A DNA stretch of 64,000 nt from positions 248,001-312,000 of the forward strand of contig NZ_MAMP01000024.1 in NCBI RefSeq assembly GCF_001750285.1, given 5' to 3'. Origin of the DNA: Domibacillus iocasae (GTDB lineage: Bacteria; Bacillota; Bacilli; Bacillales; Domibacillaceae). This document shows, piece by piece, positions 26,910 through 35,495 of the stretch. A program made the position numbers and the translations under genes. Under the pieces are notes generated by a model that was not told the DNA's origin, did no database searches, and was given only the letters and a program-made list of their open reading frames with translations. The first letter of the stretch is position 1; each line of letters opens with the position of its first letter.

Positions 26910-27175
26910 CAGTTTGCAAGACCTTCACTTTTCAACAATGTTTCAATGGCATCAAGCGCCTCTGTTTCGTCATTGCCCTCTGCTGAAATGGCAATATCAG
27001 CACCCTTCCCAATACCAAGTGACATAACGCCCATGATGGATTTTAAGTTTACTTTTTTACCGTTAAATTCAAGATTTACATCACTTGAATATTTGCTCGC
27101 TGTTTGCACAAGAAGTGTAGCAGGACGTGCATGAATTCCTGTATCTGCTGTTACTGTAAAAGTTTTTTTCGACAT
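26909..27175 (-). CDS. ptsH: PTS phosphocarrier protein HPr
   Basis: An 88-residue HPr with catalytic His15 (GIHARPAT) and the regulatory Ser46 ([10 protein letters not shown]) phosphorylated by HPr kinase in Firmicutes, which makes it the CcpA co-repressor. AAAGGAG lies ahead of the ATG. Unlike in B. subtilis, no ptsG or glcT precedes it; a divergent PilZ-like gene occupies that side. Confidence 0.97.
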   Translation of the reverse strand: MSKKTFTVTADTGIHARPATLLVQTASKYSSDVNLEFNGKKVNLKSIMGVMSLGIGKGADIAISAEGNDETEALDAIETLLKSEGLAN

Positions 27176-27318
27176 TACATTGTCTCTCCTTTATCATTTT
27201 CTTCATAGAGAATAGCACTAAATTCATTTTCCCTCAACGATCGAGCTTTAGTATATTGCTCTTCCTGGACTAATCTTTTAAAATAGACAAATATAGACAA
27301 AACAAGGGAGATTTCATC

Positions 27319-27696
27319 ATGTATTATAAAAGAAAGGAAGCTTTCCGCTACGTTTTTCCTGAATCCATTCCCACTGCATGTGAAGTGTATCAGTATTCTA
27401 ACGGTGTAAAAGTAAAAATTCAAACATTTACTGCTTACATTTTGGATATCAGCCCGAATGGAATGAAAATTGTTTCTAAAACAGATGTAGAATTAAAAAG
27501 CGATTTTATCCTCATTTTTTCATTTCAGCTGTCCGGTACGTTAATTCAATTTACAGGACAATTAATCTACAAACGACATGCCCGCGACTCGTTTGAATAT
27601 GGAGTTCAAAGTGATGGAAGCGACGTTTTAAAAAATCAAATCGTTTCTGCGTTAAAAGTGTATACCAAGGAGCAGTTAAAAAAACAAAAAAGTTAG
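27319..27696 (+). CDS. PilZ-domain-like protein
   Basis: A 125-residue soluble protein with features of a PilZ c-di-GMP-binding domain: an N-terminal basic segment (YKRKEAFRYVF, approximate RxxxR) and, about 45 residues later, DISPNGMKI, matching the (D/N)xSxxG motif, within a beta-rich sequence. It is not B. subtilis DgrA/YpfA, which is longer. AGGGAG precedes the start. Divergent from ptsH; its stop codon overlaps that of the convergent SDR gene by two bases. The arginine motif is imperfect, so ligand binding is uncertain. Confidence 0.6.
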   Translation: MYYKRKEAFRYVFPESIPTACEVYQYSNGVKVKIQTFTAYILDISPNGMKIVSKTDVELKSDFILIFSFQLSGTLIQFTGQLIYKRHARDSFEYGVQSDGSDVLKNQIVSALKVYTKEQLKKQKS

Positions 27697-28430
27697 GACA
27701 AATAAATCATTTTGCGCGTCATCCCACCGTCAATAACGATATTTTCACCTGTTATGAATGTGTTTTCAGGATCGGCAAGATATAAGCAGGCTTTAGCTAT
27801 ATCCTCCGGCTTGCCCACCCGGCCGGCCGGGTGCTGGGCATGATCTTCCGGCCGTAGCTGGCTATAATCGCCTACTTCAATCCATCCTGGGCTTATACTG
27901 TTCACTCGAATTCCTTTTTCGCTAAATGTCATAGCCAAGGCATGCGTTAAAGAATAAATGGCTCCTTTAGAAGCGGCATACAATTCTGTGTTTGCTTCGG
28001 ACATGCTTTGCCTTGTTGAGCACATATTCACAATGGCGCCGCCTTCTTCCATATACTTAGCCGCTTCACGTGAATTAAACAGGACACTTGCAGCATTGGT
28101 GGTCATTATTTTGTCCCAGTCACTTTTATTTATGTCCCAGATAGAGCCGAAAGAAGAAACGCCGGCATTGTTAATCAGGATATCGATGGTTCCTCTTTTT
28201 TCCACAATGCAGGCAAATACATTGGCCATTTCTTCTGTATTCCCAACGTCCGCAGTGTAAAATGCAGCGTCAATACCTGCTTTTTTCCATTCTTGGACGA
28301 CTGTCTGCCCCTCTTTTTCATTTACATCTACAATCGCCGTGAATGCTCCTTTGTTCGCAAAAGCGAAAGCTGTTGCTTTGCCAATCCCCTTTGCTCCACC
28401 AGTAACAACCACTGTTTTTCCTTTAAACAT
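27693..28430 (-). CDS. Short-chain dehydrogenase/reductase, substrate unknown
   Basis: A 245-residue classical SDR: cofactor motif TGGAKGIG at residues 10-17, DVNEKEG after the second strand (Asp suggests NAD preference), INNAGVSS near 87, catalytic Ser in CSTRQS, and the YAASK motif near 151-155. PGWIEVG and the C-terminal IDGGMTRKM follow the family pattern. Substrate cannot be inferred. AAAGGAG precedes the start. A 64-residue gene ends 13 bases upstream on the same strand. Confidence 0.8.
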   Translation of the reverse strand: MFKGKTVVVTGGAKGIGKATAFAFANKGAFTAIVDVNEKEGQTVVQEWKKAGIDAAFYTADVGNTEEMANVFACIVEKRGTIDILINNAGVSSFGSIWDINKSDWDKIMTTNAASVLFNSREAAKYMEEGGAIVNMCSTRQSMSEANTELYAASKGAIYSLTHALAMTFSEKGIRVNSISPGWIEVGDYSQLRPEDHAQHPAGRVGKPEDIAKACLYLADPENTFITGENIVIDGGMTRKMIYLS

Positions 28431-28442
28431 ATTCCCACTCCT

Positions 28443-28637
28443 TTAGCTTCGAGGTGTTTTCATATATTCATATTCAGTGTGGCCTCCGTGTTTAGCAATT
28501 CCACGGAAATGCTTAAAATCCGGCTGATTGATCAGCTCTTGTCTAAACTGCAGAAAATCCTTTTGTTGAATTTTCAGGAGCTTTGTTGATCCATTGCGAA
28601 GGTTTTCAATCAATTGAACTGCCTCTTCTGCCGTCAA
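28443..28637 (-). CDS. Small conserved-looking protein, unknown function
   Basis: A 64-residue soluble protein starting with TTG at 28637, seven bases after AGGGGG. It is helical and charged, ending in a YEYMKTPRS tail. I do not recognise it. It lies 13 bases upstream of the SDR gene on the same strand, so the two are probably one operon. Confidence 0.5.
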   Translation of the reverse strand: MTAEEAVQLIENLRNGSTKLLKIQQKDFLQFRQELINQPDFKHFRGIAKHGGHTEYEYMKTPRS

Positions 28638-28809
28638 TCATTCACCCCCTATTAAAATAGTCAAAAAATTGACAAAACGCAGTGTAAAACTCTTTACTAT
28701 TTTCAAAAAATAAGGCAAAATTTACTTTAATACCTTTCGCTAACGTCTCTTATTATAAAAGAAAACGAGCGGAAATGGTATCGTCAAGTGTCGTAAAGGA
28801 GCGAAATAT

Positions 28810-28989
28810 ATGACAAAAGCAGAAGTCGGCAACATTATTGAATTTAAAGACGGTCTGCGCGGGATCGTCGAAAAAGTAAATGAAAACTCCGTTATTGTTG
28901 ATTTAACTATTATGGAAGATTTCGATGAGCGCGAATTGGAAGAAAAAACAGTCGTTAACCATAAAAATTATATCATCGTCCACGCATGA
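28810..28989 (+). CDS. ykvS: YkvS family protein (DUF2187)
   Basis: A 59-residue protein beginning MTKAEVGNIIEFKDGLRG, with KVNENSVIVDLTIM and ending NHKNYIIVHA: the DUF2187/YkvS family, a small SH3-like beta protein of unknown function. AAAGGAG lies eight bases before the ATG. Convergent with clpE, as in the B. subtilis neighbourhood. Confidence 0.85.
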   Translation: MTKAEVGNIIEFKDGLRGIVEKVNENSVIVDLTIMEDFDERELEEKTVVNHKNYIIVHA

Positions 28990-29026
28990 AAAAAAGAGCG
29001 GATTCTATCATCCGCTCTTTTGTTTA
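28989..29026. terminator. Bidirectional terminator between ykvS and clpE
   Basis: AAAAGAGCGGAT-TCTATC-ATCCGCTCTTTT, with A-run and T-run flanks, between two convergent stop codons. Confidence 0.9.
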
Positions 29027-29027
29027 T

Positions 29028-31166
29028 TTACACTGCTTTAATCTTAATTTCTCCTTTTTCTATTACTGCATTTAAATGCACTGCTTCTGGATTGTCCAAA
29101 ACAAAGTCGGCAATCCCGTCTTCAAGTTGTTCTTGAATAACCCGGCGAAGCGGACGCGCCCCGAACTGCGGACTGTAGCCCATTTCTGCGAGCTTTTCTT
29201 TTACCTTTTCGTCCACGTCGATCTTCATTTGCTGCTCAGCAAGCATTTCATTTAATTCCACAATCATTAACTCTACAATTTCCGCTAAGTTTTCTTTACC
29301 GAGCGATGCGAATTCAATAATGGCATCAAACCGGTTTAAAAACTCTGGCTTGAAGAAATCCGCCAATGATTCAAGTACAGACATTTCAGACTGGTCCGCT
29401 TGTTTGTCGAAACCGACCGTTACGTTCTTTTTGCCGGCGCCAGCATTGCTCGTCATAATGATCACGCACTCCTTAAAGCTTACTGTACGGCCCTGGCTGT
29501 CTGTTAAGCGCCCATCTTCCATAATTTGCAGGAACATATGCTGAACATCCGGGTGTGCTTTTTCAATTTCATCCAGCAAAATAATGCTGTATGGATTGCG
29601 CCGTACTTTTTCTGTCAGCTGGCCGGCTTCTTCAAATCCGACATAGCCCGGAGGCGATCCGATTAATTTTGACACACTATGTTTTTCCATAAATTCACTC
29701 ATATCTAAACGAATGAGCGCCTCTTTTGAACCGAATAACTCTTCCGCCAGTGTCTTTGTTAATTCTGTTTTCCCGACACCCGTAGGTCCAACAAAAAGGA
29801 AAGAACCGATTGGTCGGCTTTTTGCTTTCAGTCCAGCACGGCTGCGCCGGATGGCTTTTGCCACTTTTTTAACGGCCGCTTCTTGTCCGATCACTTTTCC
29901 CGCCAGATTTGCTTCAATATGTTTCATTTTTTGCTGTTCATCCTGCTGAAGCTTTCCGATTGGGATTCCGGTTTTGCTTTCAATTAGCGATTGAATATCT
30001 TCCGCTTTGACAACCGGTGCTGAAAATGACTGATCTCCTTGAGCGAGCTTTTGTTCCAGCAGTGCTTCTTCATCACGTAATTTTGCCGCTTCCTCATATT
30101 GCTCCTTCTGAAGAGCCGCTTCTTTTCGTTTCGCAATCAACAACAACTGCTCTTGAATAGAAGCTGTGTCCGTTTGGTTAATCGTTAAATTCAATTTTGA
30201 ACCGGCTTCATCAAGTAAATCGATCGCTTTATCCGGTAAAAAACGATCTTGAATGTAACGATGTGACAAGAAGGCACACGCTTGAATCGCCTCTTCTGAA
30301 TATGTCACCTGATGAAAGTCTTCATAATTCTTTTGCAGACCTTTTAAAATATGAATCGTTTCTTCAACATCAGGCTCTGCTACCTGCACCGGCTGAAAAC
30401 GACGTTCGAGTGCTGCATCTTTTTCAATTTGACGATATTCTTTTAAAGTTGTTGCACCAATAAGCTGCATTTCCCCCCGTGCAAGCGCTGGTTTTAAAAT
30501 ATTACCGGCATCCATTGATCCTTCCGCTGAGCCAGCGCCGACCAACTGGTGAATTTCATCAATAAAGAGCAAAACATTTTTCCGCTCTTTCACTTCTGAA
30601 ATCACTTGCTTCATTCGTTCCTCAAACTGCCCGCGTACTCCTGTGCCTGAAACGAGTGAGGCTACATCAAGAACATAGACTTCCTTATCGGCGAGTTTTG
30701 CCGGTACCCGTCCTTCTGAAATATAAAGGGCAAGACCTTCTGCAATGGCTGTTTTTCCGACACCTGGCTCTCCGATTAACACAGGATTATTTTTATTTCG
30801 TCTATTTAATATTTCAATGACACGAGTCAATTCTTTATCGCGGCCAATGACAGGGTCAATTAATCCTGCTTTTGCAAGAGAAGACACATTGCGCCCAAAC
30901 TGATCAAGAATTCCGCCTCCTCCTCGTCCTGCCTGAGCCGGCGGCGTTTGCCCTTTCATTGATTGCTGCAGCTGTTCTGGCTGCATTTGTTTCATATATT
31001 CATCAAATGGAAAACCGAATGATTGAAAATTCATCTTCATTCCTCCGATTGTTTGTTTTTCTTTTTGATAACAAGCATCACACAAATAGTATTGCGCAGA
31101 CTGTCCATTGACACGGACACTCATCTGCACATTTGCTTCATGCTGCTGACATTTTTGACATTTCAT
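29028..31166 (-). CDS. clpE: ATP-dependent Clp protease ATPase subunit ClpE
   Basis: A 712-residue Hsp100 unfoldase partnering ClpP. N-terminal zinc finger with Cys3, Cys6, Cys29 and Cys32, which defines ClpE; first AAA+ module with GEPGVGKTA and LFIDEIHQL; a UVR coiled-coil linker ([20 protein letters not shown]); second AAA+ module with GPTGVGKTE and ILLDEIEKA; and a ClpB-D2-small domain. Two CtsR operators overlap the promoter, so heat and other protein stress should induce it strongly. Confidence 0.96.
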   Translation of the reverse strand: MKCQKCQQHEANVQMSVRVNGQSAQYYLCDACYQKEKQTIGGMKMNFQSFGFPFDEYMKQMQPEQLQQSMKGQTPPAQAGRGGGGILDQFGRNVSSLAKAGLIDPVIGRDKELTRVIEILNRRNKNNPVLIGEPGVGKTAIAEGLALYISEGRVPAKLADKEVYVLDVASLVSGTGVRGQFEERMKQVISEVKERKNVLLFIDEIHQLVGAGSAEGSMDAGNILKPALARGEMQLIGATTLKEYRQIEKDAALERRFQPVQVAEPDVEETIHILKGLQKNYEDFHQVTYSEEAIQACAFLSHRYIQDRFLPDKAIDLLDEAGSKLNLTINQTDTASIQEQLLLIAKRKEAALQKEQYEEAAKLRDEEALLEQKLAQGDQSFSAPVVKAEDIQSLIESKTGIPIGKLQQDEQQKMKHIEANLAGKVIGQEAAVKKVAKAIRRSRAGLKAKSRPIGSFLFVGPTGVGKTELTKTLAEELFGSKEALIRLDMSEFMEKHSVSKLIGSPPGYVGFEEAGQLTEKVRRNPYSIILLDEIEKAHPDVQHMFLQIMEDGRLTDSQGRTVSFKECVIIMTSNAGAGKKNVTVGFDKQADQSEMSVLESLADFFKPEFLNRFDAIIEFASLGKENLAEIVELMIVELNEMLAEQQMKIDVDEKVKEKLAEMGYSPQFGARPLRRVIQEQLEDGIADFVLDNPEAVHLNAVIEKGEIKIKAV

Positions 31167-31188
31167 CTACGTCATCCCCTTTTTTTAC

Positions 31189-31242
31189 TTTGACCATCTT
31201 TGACTATAGATGTAGTATACTTTGACCTTTTTTGACTTTCAA
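31189..31242 (-). promoter_or_regulatory. clpE promoter with two CtsR operators
   Basis: Minus strand TTGAAA (31237-31242), 17-base spacer, TATACT (31214-31219). CtsR boxes (heptad repeat (A/G)GTCAAA-N3-(A/G)GTCAAA) occur at 31221-31237, inside the spacer, and 31189-31205, downstream of the start point, 32 bases apart. Confidence 0.88.
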
Positions 31243-31261
31243 GTTTTTTGCTTAAAAAAAT

Positions 31262-31352
31262 GCAGGGCGTACGTTCATGCGAGAACAAGCATAAGAAGAG
31301 CATCAGCGAAGGAGCTTTTTGCCCCTAGAAGAGTTTGAGCTGGTCTTTGTAA
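31262..31352 (+). repeat. Decayed copy of the intergenic repeat (copy C)
   Basis: Aligns loosely with copy B at 13452: shared blocks GGCG..CGTTCAT.G, ACAA.CATAAGA, AGCGAAGGAGC, CTTTTTGCCCCTAGAAGA and GAGCTGG. It lies between the clpE control region and a terminator; non-coding. Confidence 0.45.
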
Positions 31353-31390
31353 TCTGTATCATGTGGACCTTGAGGACGCCTGAAAATGCA

Positions 31391-31422
31391 CAAAAAAAGA
31401 AGTGTCTTTTTAAGACACTTCA
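31391..31422 (-). terminator. Terminator of the CPBP protease gene
   Basis: Minus strand GAAGTGTCTT-AAAA-AGACACTTC followed by TTTTTTTG, overlapping the stop codon. Confidence 0.88.
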
Positions 31423-32028
31423 AGCCAATGGTAAAAAGACGACAAAAAGCAAATCAAAGATTAAATGAGAAATGATTAGAAGCGGAATGCTTTTCCGCCA
31501 TATATACAAGCTGCCCCAAAAGATACCCGCACAAAATGCCGCCAGCACCCACATCCATTCCCCAGAATAAATAAAAACAGATGCGTAGAAAAGCGCCGCA
31601 ATAATCATAGCTCCCCATTCATTCATGTAATAGTTTAGCCTTTTTTGGATAAACCCTCGAAAAAAGAGCTCCTCCCCAGGGATAATAATAAGCACAAGAA
31701 CAATATAATGCCAAACAAACACAGGACTAAACAGTGCGTATATAGAAGAGGCATGCTCTTCGGCTGATACAGGCATGATTTTTAATAAAGCATAGCCCGC
31801 CGCAAATAATGTATATAAAAGAACACCAGAGACAATACCGTAAAGCATAAACCTGTTTGTATTTTGCTGGTCATCAATTGGCTCGCTTATAATGGAAATA
31901 CTAATAAAAAATAAAGCAGCTGCCGTATATATATACCAAAAAATATCCCGGTCATAAAACGTTACATATAAAAGAATATATGCAGCAATAACCCCGATAA
32001 TAAAGCGCCAATCTTTCCATAATGCCAT
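31420..32028 (-). CDS. CPBP family intramembrane metalloprotease
   Basis: A 202-residue membrane protein with about six hydrophobic segments and the CAAX-protease/bacteriocin-processing (CPBP, Abi) signature: EE at 119-120 with Arg124 (PGEELFFRGF) and His188 in SHLIFD. Members cleave within or next to membranes or act in bacteriocin self-immunity; the target here is unknown. It lies 66 bases downstream of a MarR-family gene on the same strand and may share its transcript. Confidence 0.8.
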   Translation of the reverse strand: MALWKDWRFIIGVIAAYILLYVTFYDRDIFWYIYTAAALFFISISIISEPIDDQQNTNRFMLYGIVSGVLLYTLFAAGYALLKIMPVSAEEHASSIYALFSPVFVWHYIVLVLIIIPGEELFFRGFIQKRLNYYMNEWGAMIIAALFYASVFIYSGEWMWVLAAFCAGIFWGSLYIWRKSIPLLIISHLIFDLLFVVFLPLA

Positions 32029-32094
32029 TTTGTAAAGCTCCTTTCATCAACCCGAATCATTTTACCATAAATAAAGCGGGTTGATCAAAAAGGG

Positions 32095-32532
32095 TTATGA
32101 CAAATTTTTAATTGATAAACCAAGTTTTTTCAAGATGGCCGTTGCCTGTTCCATTTCTTCCTCTGACAAAACGCTGAGCAGCTCGTGAATATTTTGCTCA
32201 TGCTCTGGAAAAATGCGTTCAATCAATTCGATTCCGTCTTCTGTAATCGCTGCATAGGTAATCCGGCGATCTTGCGGGCAAGCGACCCGCTTTAACAGCT
32301 GTTTTTTCTCCAATTTATCGACGACGTACGTAATACTTCCGCTTGCCAACAGGATTTTTCCGCCTATCTGCTGAAGCGGCTGCGGTCCTTTATGATATAA
32401 AAGTTCAAGTACCGCAAATTCTGTCGGATTCAGCCCGGATGTTTGAATAAATCCGTTTACTTGTTCATTGACGACTTTGTATGCGCGTGATAACACAATA
32501 AATAATTTTAATGACATTTTGCTGTCTTTCAT
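32095..32532 (-). CDS. MarR-family regulator, MhqR-like
   Basis: A 145-residue winged-helix regulator: recognition helix region LLASGSITYVVDKLEKK at about residues 60-76 and wing DRRITYAAITEDG. It resembles B. subtilis MhqR (YkvE), the quinone-responsive repressor of dioxygenase and azoreductase genes, in the segment LNPTEFAVLELLYHKG and in length. No mhq target genes are in this window, so the assignment is tentative. GGGGGAG precedes the ATG. Divergent from the acyltransferase gene. Confidence 0.7.
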   Translation of the reverse strand: MKDSKMSLKLFIVLSRAYKVVNEQVNGFIQTSGLNPTEFAVLELLYHKGPQPLQQIGGKILLASGSITYVVDKLEKKQLLKRVACPQDRRITYAAITEDGIELIERIFPEHEQNIHELLSVLSEEEMEQATAILKKLGLSIKNLS

Positions 32533-32708
32533 GGCTGCTCCCCCGCCTGTCTATTTCATCTTGTTCTTTTATACGTTACACATTTTTGCTTTATATTAAA
32601 AGTATTAAACCGTCTATTTCATTTTTTTAAGTATTGTTTTTTGTCGATTTCTTTTTCCGGTCGTGTATAATAGCGTCATGTGTTTATCTTATTATACAGG
32701 TGATTTCA

Positions 32709-33710
32709 TTGAAAAAACGTGATGACTATTTTGATAATGTACGATTTTTCCTTATTTTTTTAGTCGTATTCGGCCATTTGATGCGCCCATATGTATATGA
32801 CAGCCCGCTCATTTACGCATTTTATATGACGATCTATTCATTTCATATGCCCGCGTTTATTTTTATATCCGGTTTTTTTGCTAAAGGCATTCTGCGGCCG
32901 GGTTATCTTAAAAAGATTGCGGGAAAACTGCTTATTCCACTCGTCACTTTTCAAATCGTTTATTCGATTTTTTACTTTTGGATTGAGCATGAAGAAGCAC
33001 TGTCTGTCAGCCTGCTTATTCCAGAATGGTCACTTTGGTTTTTACTCAGCTTATTTTTTTGGCACGTCCTGCTTTTTGGGGTTGTCAAATGGCTGAAAAA
33101 ACCGCTTCTCGCGCTCGCTGTTTCGATTGCAGCCGGACTGCTAATTGGATTAGTGCATGAATCATTAACGGTTCTCAGCATCGGCCGGACATTTATGTTT
33201 TTCCCATTCTTCTTAGCAGGCTACTATGCGAAAAAAGAATGGTTTCAGCCTCTTTTTCGGTTTTCAACCCGCATTCTGCTACTTTGTTTCACCGTTGGGC
33301 TGTTTATCTATTTCTACGCAAACACCTACATTCAGATTGAATGGCTGTTTGGGTCTATATCCTATGCAGGGCTTGGAGCAGAACCTTTAAAAGGGTTGTT
33401 TTGGCGCACACTTGTGTATGTGATTAATATCGTCATGATCGCATTTATTTTGTCTATTGTGCCACGAAAAAATTTTTTCTTCACGTCATGGGGCCGCAAC
33501 ACGCTTTATGTTTATTTATTGCATGGATTTTTTGTCCAGTCATCTCGGCGTGTCGATAATCTCGAATTGCCGCCGTCAATCTTTGTCTTATTGGCGACTG
33601 CCGCCGGCTTGACACTGCTGCTTTCGTCACCATTGACAGCCGCCTTGTTCCGGCCATTCCTTGAACTAAAACGGCCGGGTTTTTTAACGAAAAAGGAGAA
33701 TAAAACGTGA
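32709..33710 (+). CDS. Membrane acyltransferase 3 family protein
   Basis: A 333-residue integral membrane protein of the acyltransferase-3 (OafA/NodX) family with about ten hydrophobic segments. The N-terminal DNVRFFLIFLVVFGHLMRP carries the conserved catalytic-type His, and YVYLLHGFF lies near residue 282. Resembles B. subtilis YkrP. The TTG at 32709 is chosen because AGGTGA is upstream and because a TATAAT at 32666-32671 would lie inside a longer reading frame. Its stop codon overlaps the start of the radical SAM gene by four bases. Acceptor unknown: cell-wall glycan, lipid or exopolysaccharide. Confidence 0.75.
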   Translation: MKKRDDYFDNVRFFLIFLVVFGHLMRPYVYDSPLIYAFYMTIYSFHMPAFIFISGFFAKGILRPGYLKKIAGKLLIPLVTFQIVYSIFYFWIEHEEALSVSLLIPEWSLWFLLSLFFWHVLLFGVVKWLKKPLLALAVSIAAGLLIGLVHESLTVLSIGRTFMFFPFFLAGYYAKKEWFQPLFRFSTRILLLCFTVGLFIYFYANTYIQIEWLFGSISYAGLGAEPLKGLFWRTLVYVINIVMIAFILSIVPRKNFFFTSWGRNTLYVYLLHGFFVQSSRRVDNLELPPSIFVLLATAAGLTLLLSSPLTAALFRPFLELKRPGFLTKKENKT

Positions 33711-35452
33711 ATATTACTGTTTGCACACTAAATGCAAAATATATCCATACTAATTTAGCCATTCGCTATTTAAAATCGTACTGTGAAGATGCTTATGACA
33801 TCCGCATTGCGGAATATACGATTAAAGATCCGGCGATGAATATTGTATCGGATTTGTACAGCCAGAAACCAGATGTCATTGGCTTCAGCTGTTACATTTG
33901 GAACATTGAAGAAACGATCCGGGTAGCAGGCATGATCAAAAAAGTGCTGCCCGACTGTACGATTGTCTTTGGCGGACCGGAAGTGACATACGATGTTCCA
34001 TATTGGCTCGACCGGCTTCACGATATTGATTTCATTGTCATTGGTGAAGGGGAAAAAACATTCCGGATGCTGCTGGATCAATTATCCGGCGGCCGCGACT
34101 TTTCGAATGTGCCCGGAATTGCGTATAAACAAGACGAAACACATCACATTCACCCGCAAACGAATAAAATCGATCTGCGGGAGCTGCCTTCTCCATTTCG
34201 ATTTGAAGAAGACCGCGACTCCTTGTCAAAGCGGATTACCTACATTGAGACGAGCCGCGGTTGCCCGTTTCGCTGCCAATTTTGCCTGTCATCCATCGAA
34301 ACGGGTGTCCGCTACTTTGATCGTGAAAAAGTAAAAGACGATATCCGCTTTTTAATGAACAATGGCGCAAAAACAATTAAATTCGTCGATCGCACATTTA
34401 ATATAAGCCGCAGCTATGCGATGGAAATGTTTCAATTTTTAATAGACGAACATGTACCCGGCACAGTTTTTCAATTTGAAATTACCGGCGACATCATGCG
34501 GCCGGAAGTGATTCAGTTTTTAAATGAACACGCGCCGGCCGGCTTGTTTCGTTTTGAAATTGGCGTACAGTCGACGAACGATGACGTCAATGAACTTGTT
34601 CAGCGCAAACAAAACTGGGAGAAGCTTGTTCGCACGGTTACTCTGGTAAAAGAAGGCGGCAAAATTGATCAGCATCTCGATTTAATTGCCGGTCTTCCTG
34701 AAGAAAATTACAACTCATTCCGGCGTACATTTAATGATGTGTTTGCGCTTCGACCGGAAGAATTGCAGCTTGGCTTCTTAAAGCTTCTCCGCGGCACCGG
34801 GCTGCGCCTGAGCGCTCCGCATTACGGCTATGAATATATGGACCAGGCACCGTATGAGATGCTTTCAAACCGTGTGCTTCCGTTTGAAGATGTTATTCGT
34901 ATTAAACAGACGGAAGATGTGCTTGAAAAATATTGGAATGATCACCGGACCGATGAAACGATTGAGTATATTACCCGGCATCTCGCTTTGACGCCTTTTG
35001 ACTTTTTCCAGGATTTCGGTGCGTTTTGGGAAGAGGCCGGCTGGGGACGCATCGGCCACCAGCTGGAAGACTTATTTAAGCGCCTCTCTTCCTTTTTACA
35101 AGCAGCACACCCGGATGCGGCCGTCCATGTTGAAAGCATCATGAAGTATGATTATTTGAGAAATCAGCGTTTTAAGCCGCGCAAGCCATGGTGGTGCTCA
35201 GAAGGATCGGACGAACGTACTGTCGTGTACAAACAGCTGGCTGACCACCCGCTCATTGCAGGAGAATCGTTCGCGTCTCTTCATCTTCGTGAAAAGGACC
35301 TGCATAAGCACACCATTTTAGAACCAGTGACGATGCGGAAACAGAATGACAGCTGGGTACAGGAGGACGGATGGCTGCTTGCTTATTTTAATCCAGCCGG
35401 CACCGGGTCTTCATTATATTTCTTCTCATGCATTTTAACTGAAACAGTTTAA
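33707..35452 (+). CDS. Radical SAM protein with cobalamin-binding domain and DUF4080
   Basis: A 581-residue protein: N-terminal B12-binding Rossmann domain (about 1-130; IGFSCYIW and VFGGPEVTY), radical SAM domain with the 4Fe-4S cysteines C186, C190 and C193 in SRGCPFRCQFC, and a C-terminal DUF4080-like domain from about residue 370. Such enzymes often perform methylations or ring contractions; the substrate of this group is not known to me. It starts with GTG, overlapping the acyltransferase stop codon (GTGA), with AAAGGAG upstream, so the two are translationally coupled. Confidence 0.85.
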   Translation: MNITVCTLNAKYIHTNLAIRYLKSYCEDAYDIRIAEYTIKDPAMNIVSDLYSQKPDVIGFSCYIWNIEETIRVAGMIKKVLPDCTIVFGGPEVTYDVPYWLDRLHDIDFIVIGEGEKTFRMLLDQLSGGRDFSNVPGIAYKQDETHHIHPQTNKIDLRELPSPFRFEEDRDSLSKRITYIETSRGCPFRCQFCLSSIETGVRYFDREKVKDDIRFLMNNGAKTIKFVDRTFNISRSYAMEMFQFLIDEHVPGTVFQFEITGDIMRPEVIQFLNEHAPAGLFRFEIGVQSTNDDVNELVQRKQNWEKLVRTVTLVKEGGKIDQHLDLIAGLPEENYNSFRRTFNDVFALRPEELQLGFLKLLRGTGLRLSAPHYGYEYMDQAPYEMLSNRVLPFEDVIRIKQTEDVLEKYWNDHRTDETIEYITRHLALTPFDFFQDFGAFWEEAGWGRIGHQLEDLFKRLSSFLQAAHPDAAVHVESIMKYDYLRNQRFKPRKPWWCSEGSDERTVVYKQLADHPLIAGESFASLHLREKDLHKHTILEPVTMRKQNDSWVQEDGWLLAYFNPAGTGSSLYFFSCILTETV

Positions 35453-35495
35453 TAAAAAAGCAGTGAACCCAATTTGGATTCACTGCTTTTTTTTA
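35453..35495. terminator. Bidirectional terminator after the radical SAM gene
   Basis: AAAAAAGCAGTGAA / TTCACTGCTTTTTT with an 11-base loop, between convergent stop codons. Confidence 0.9.
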
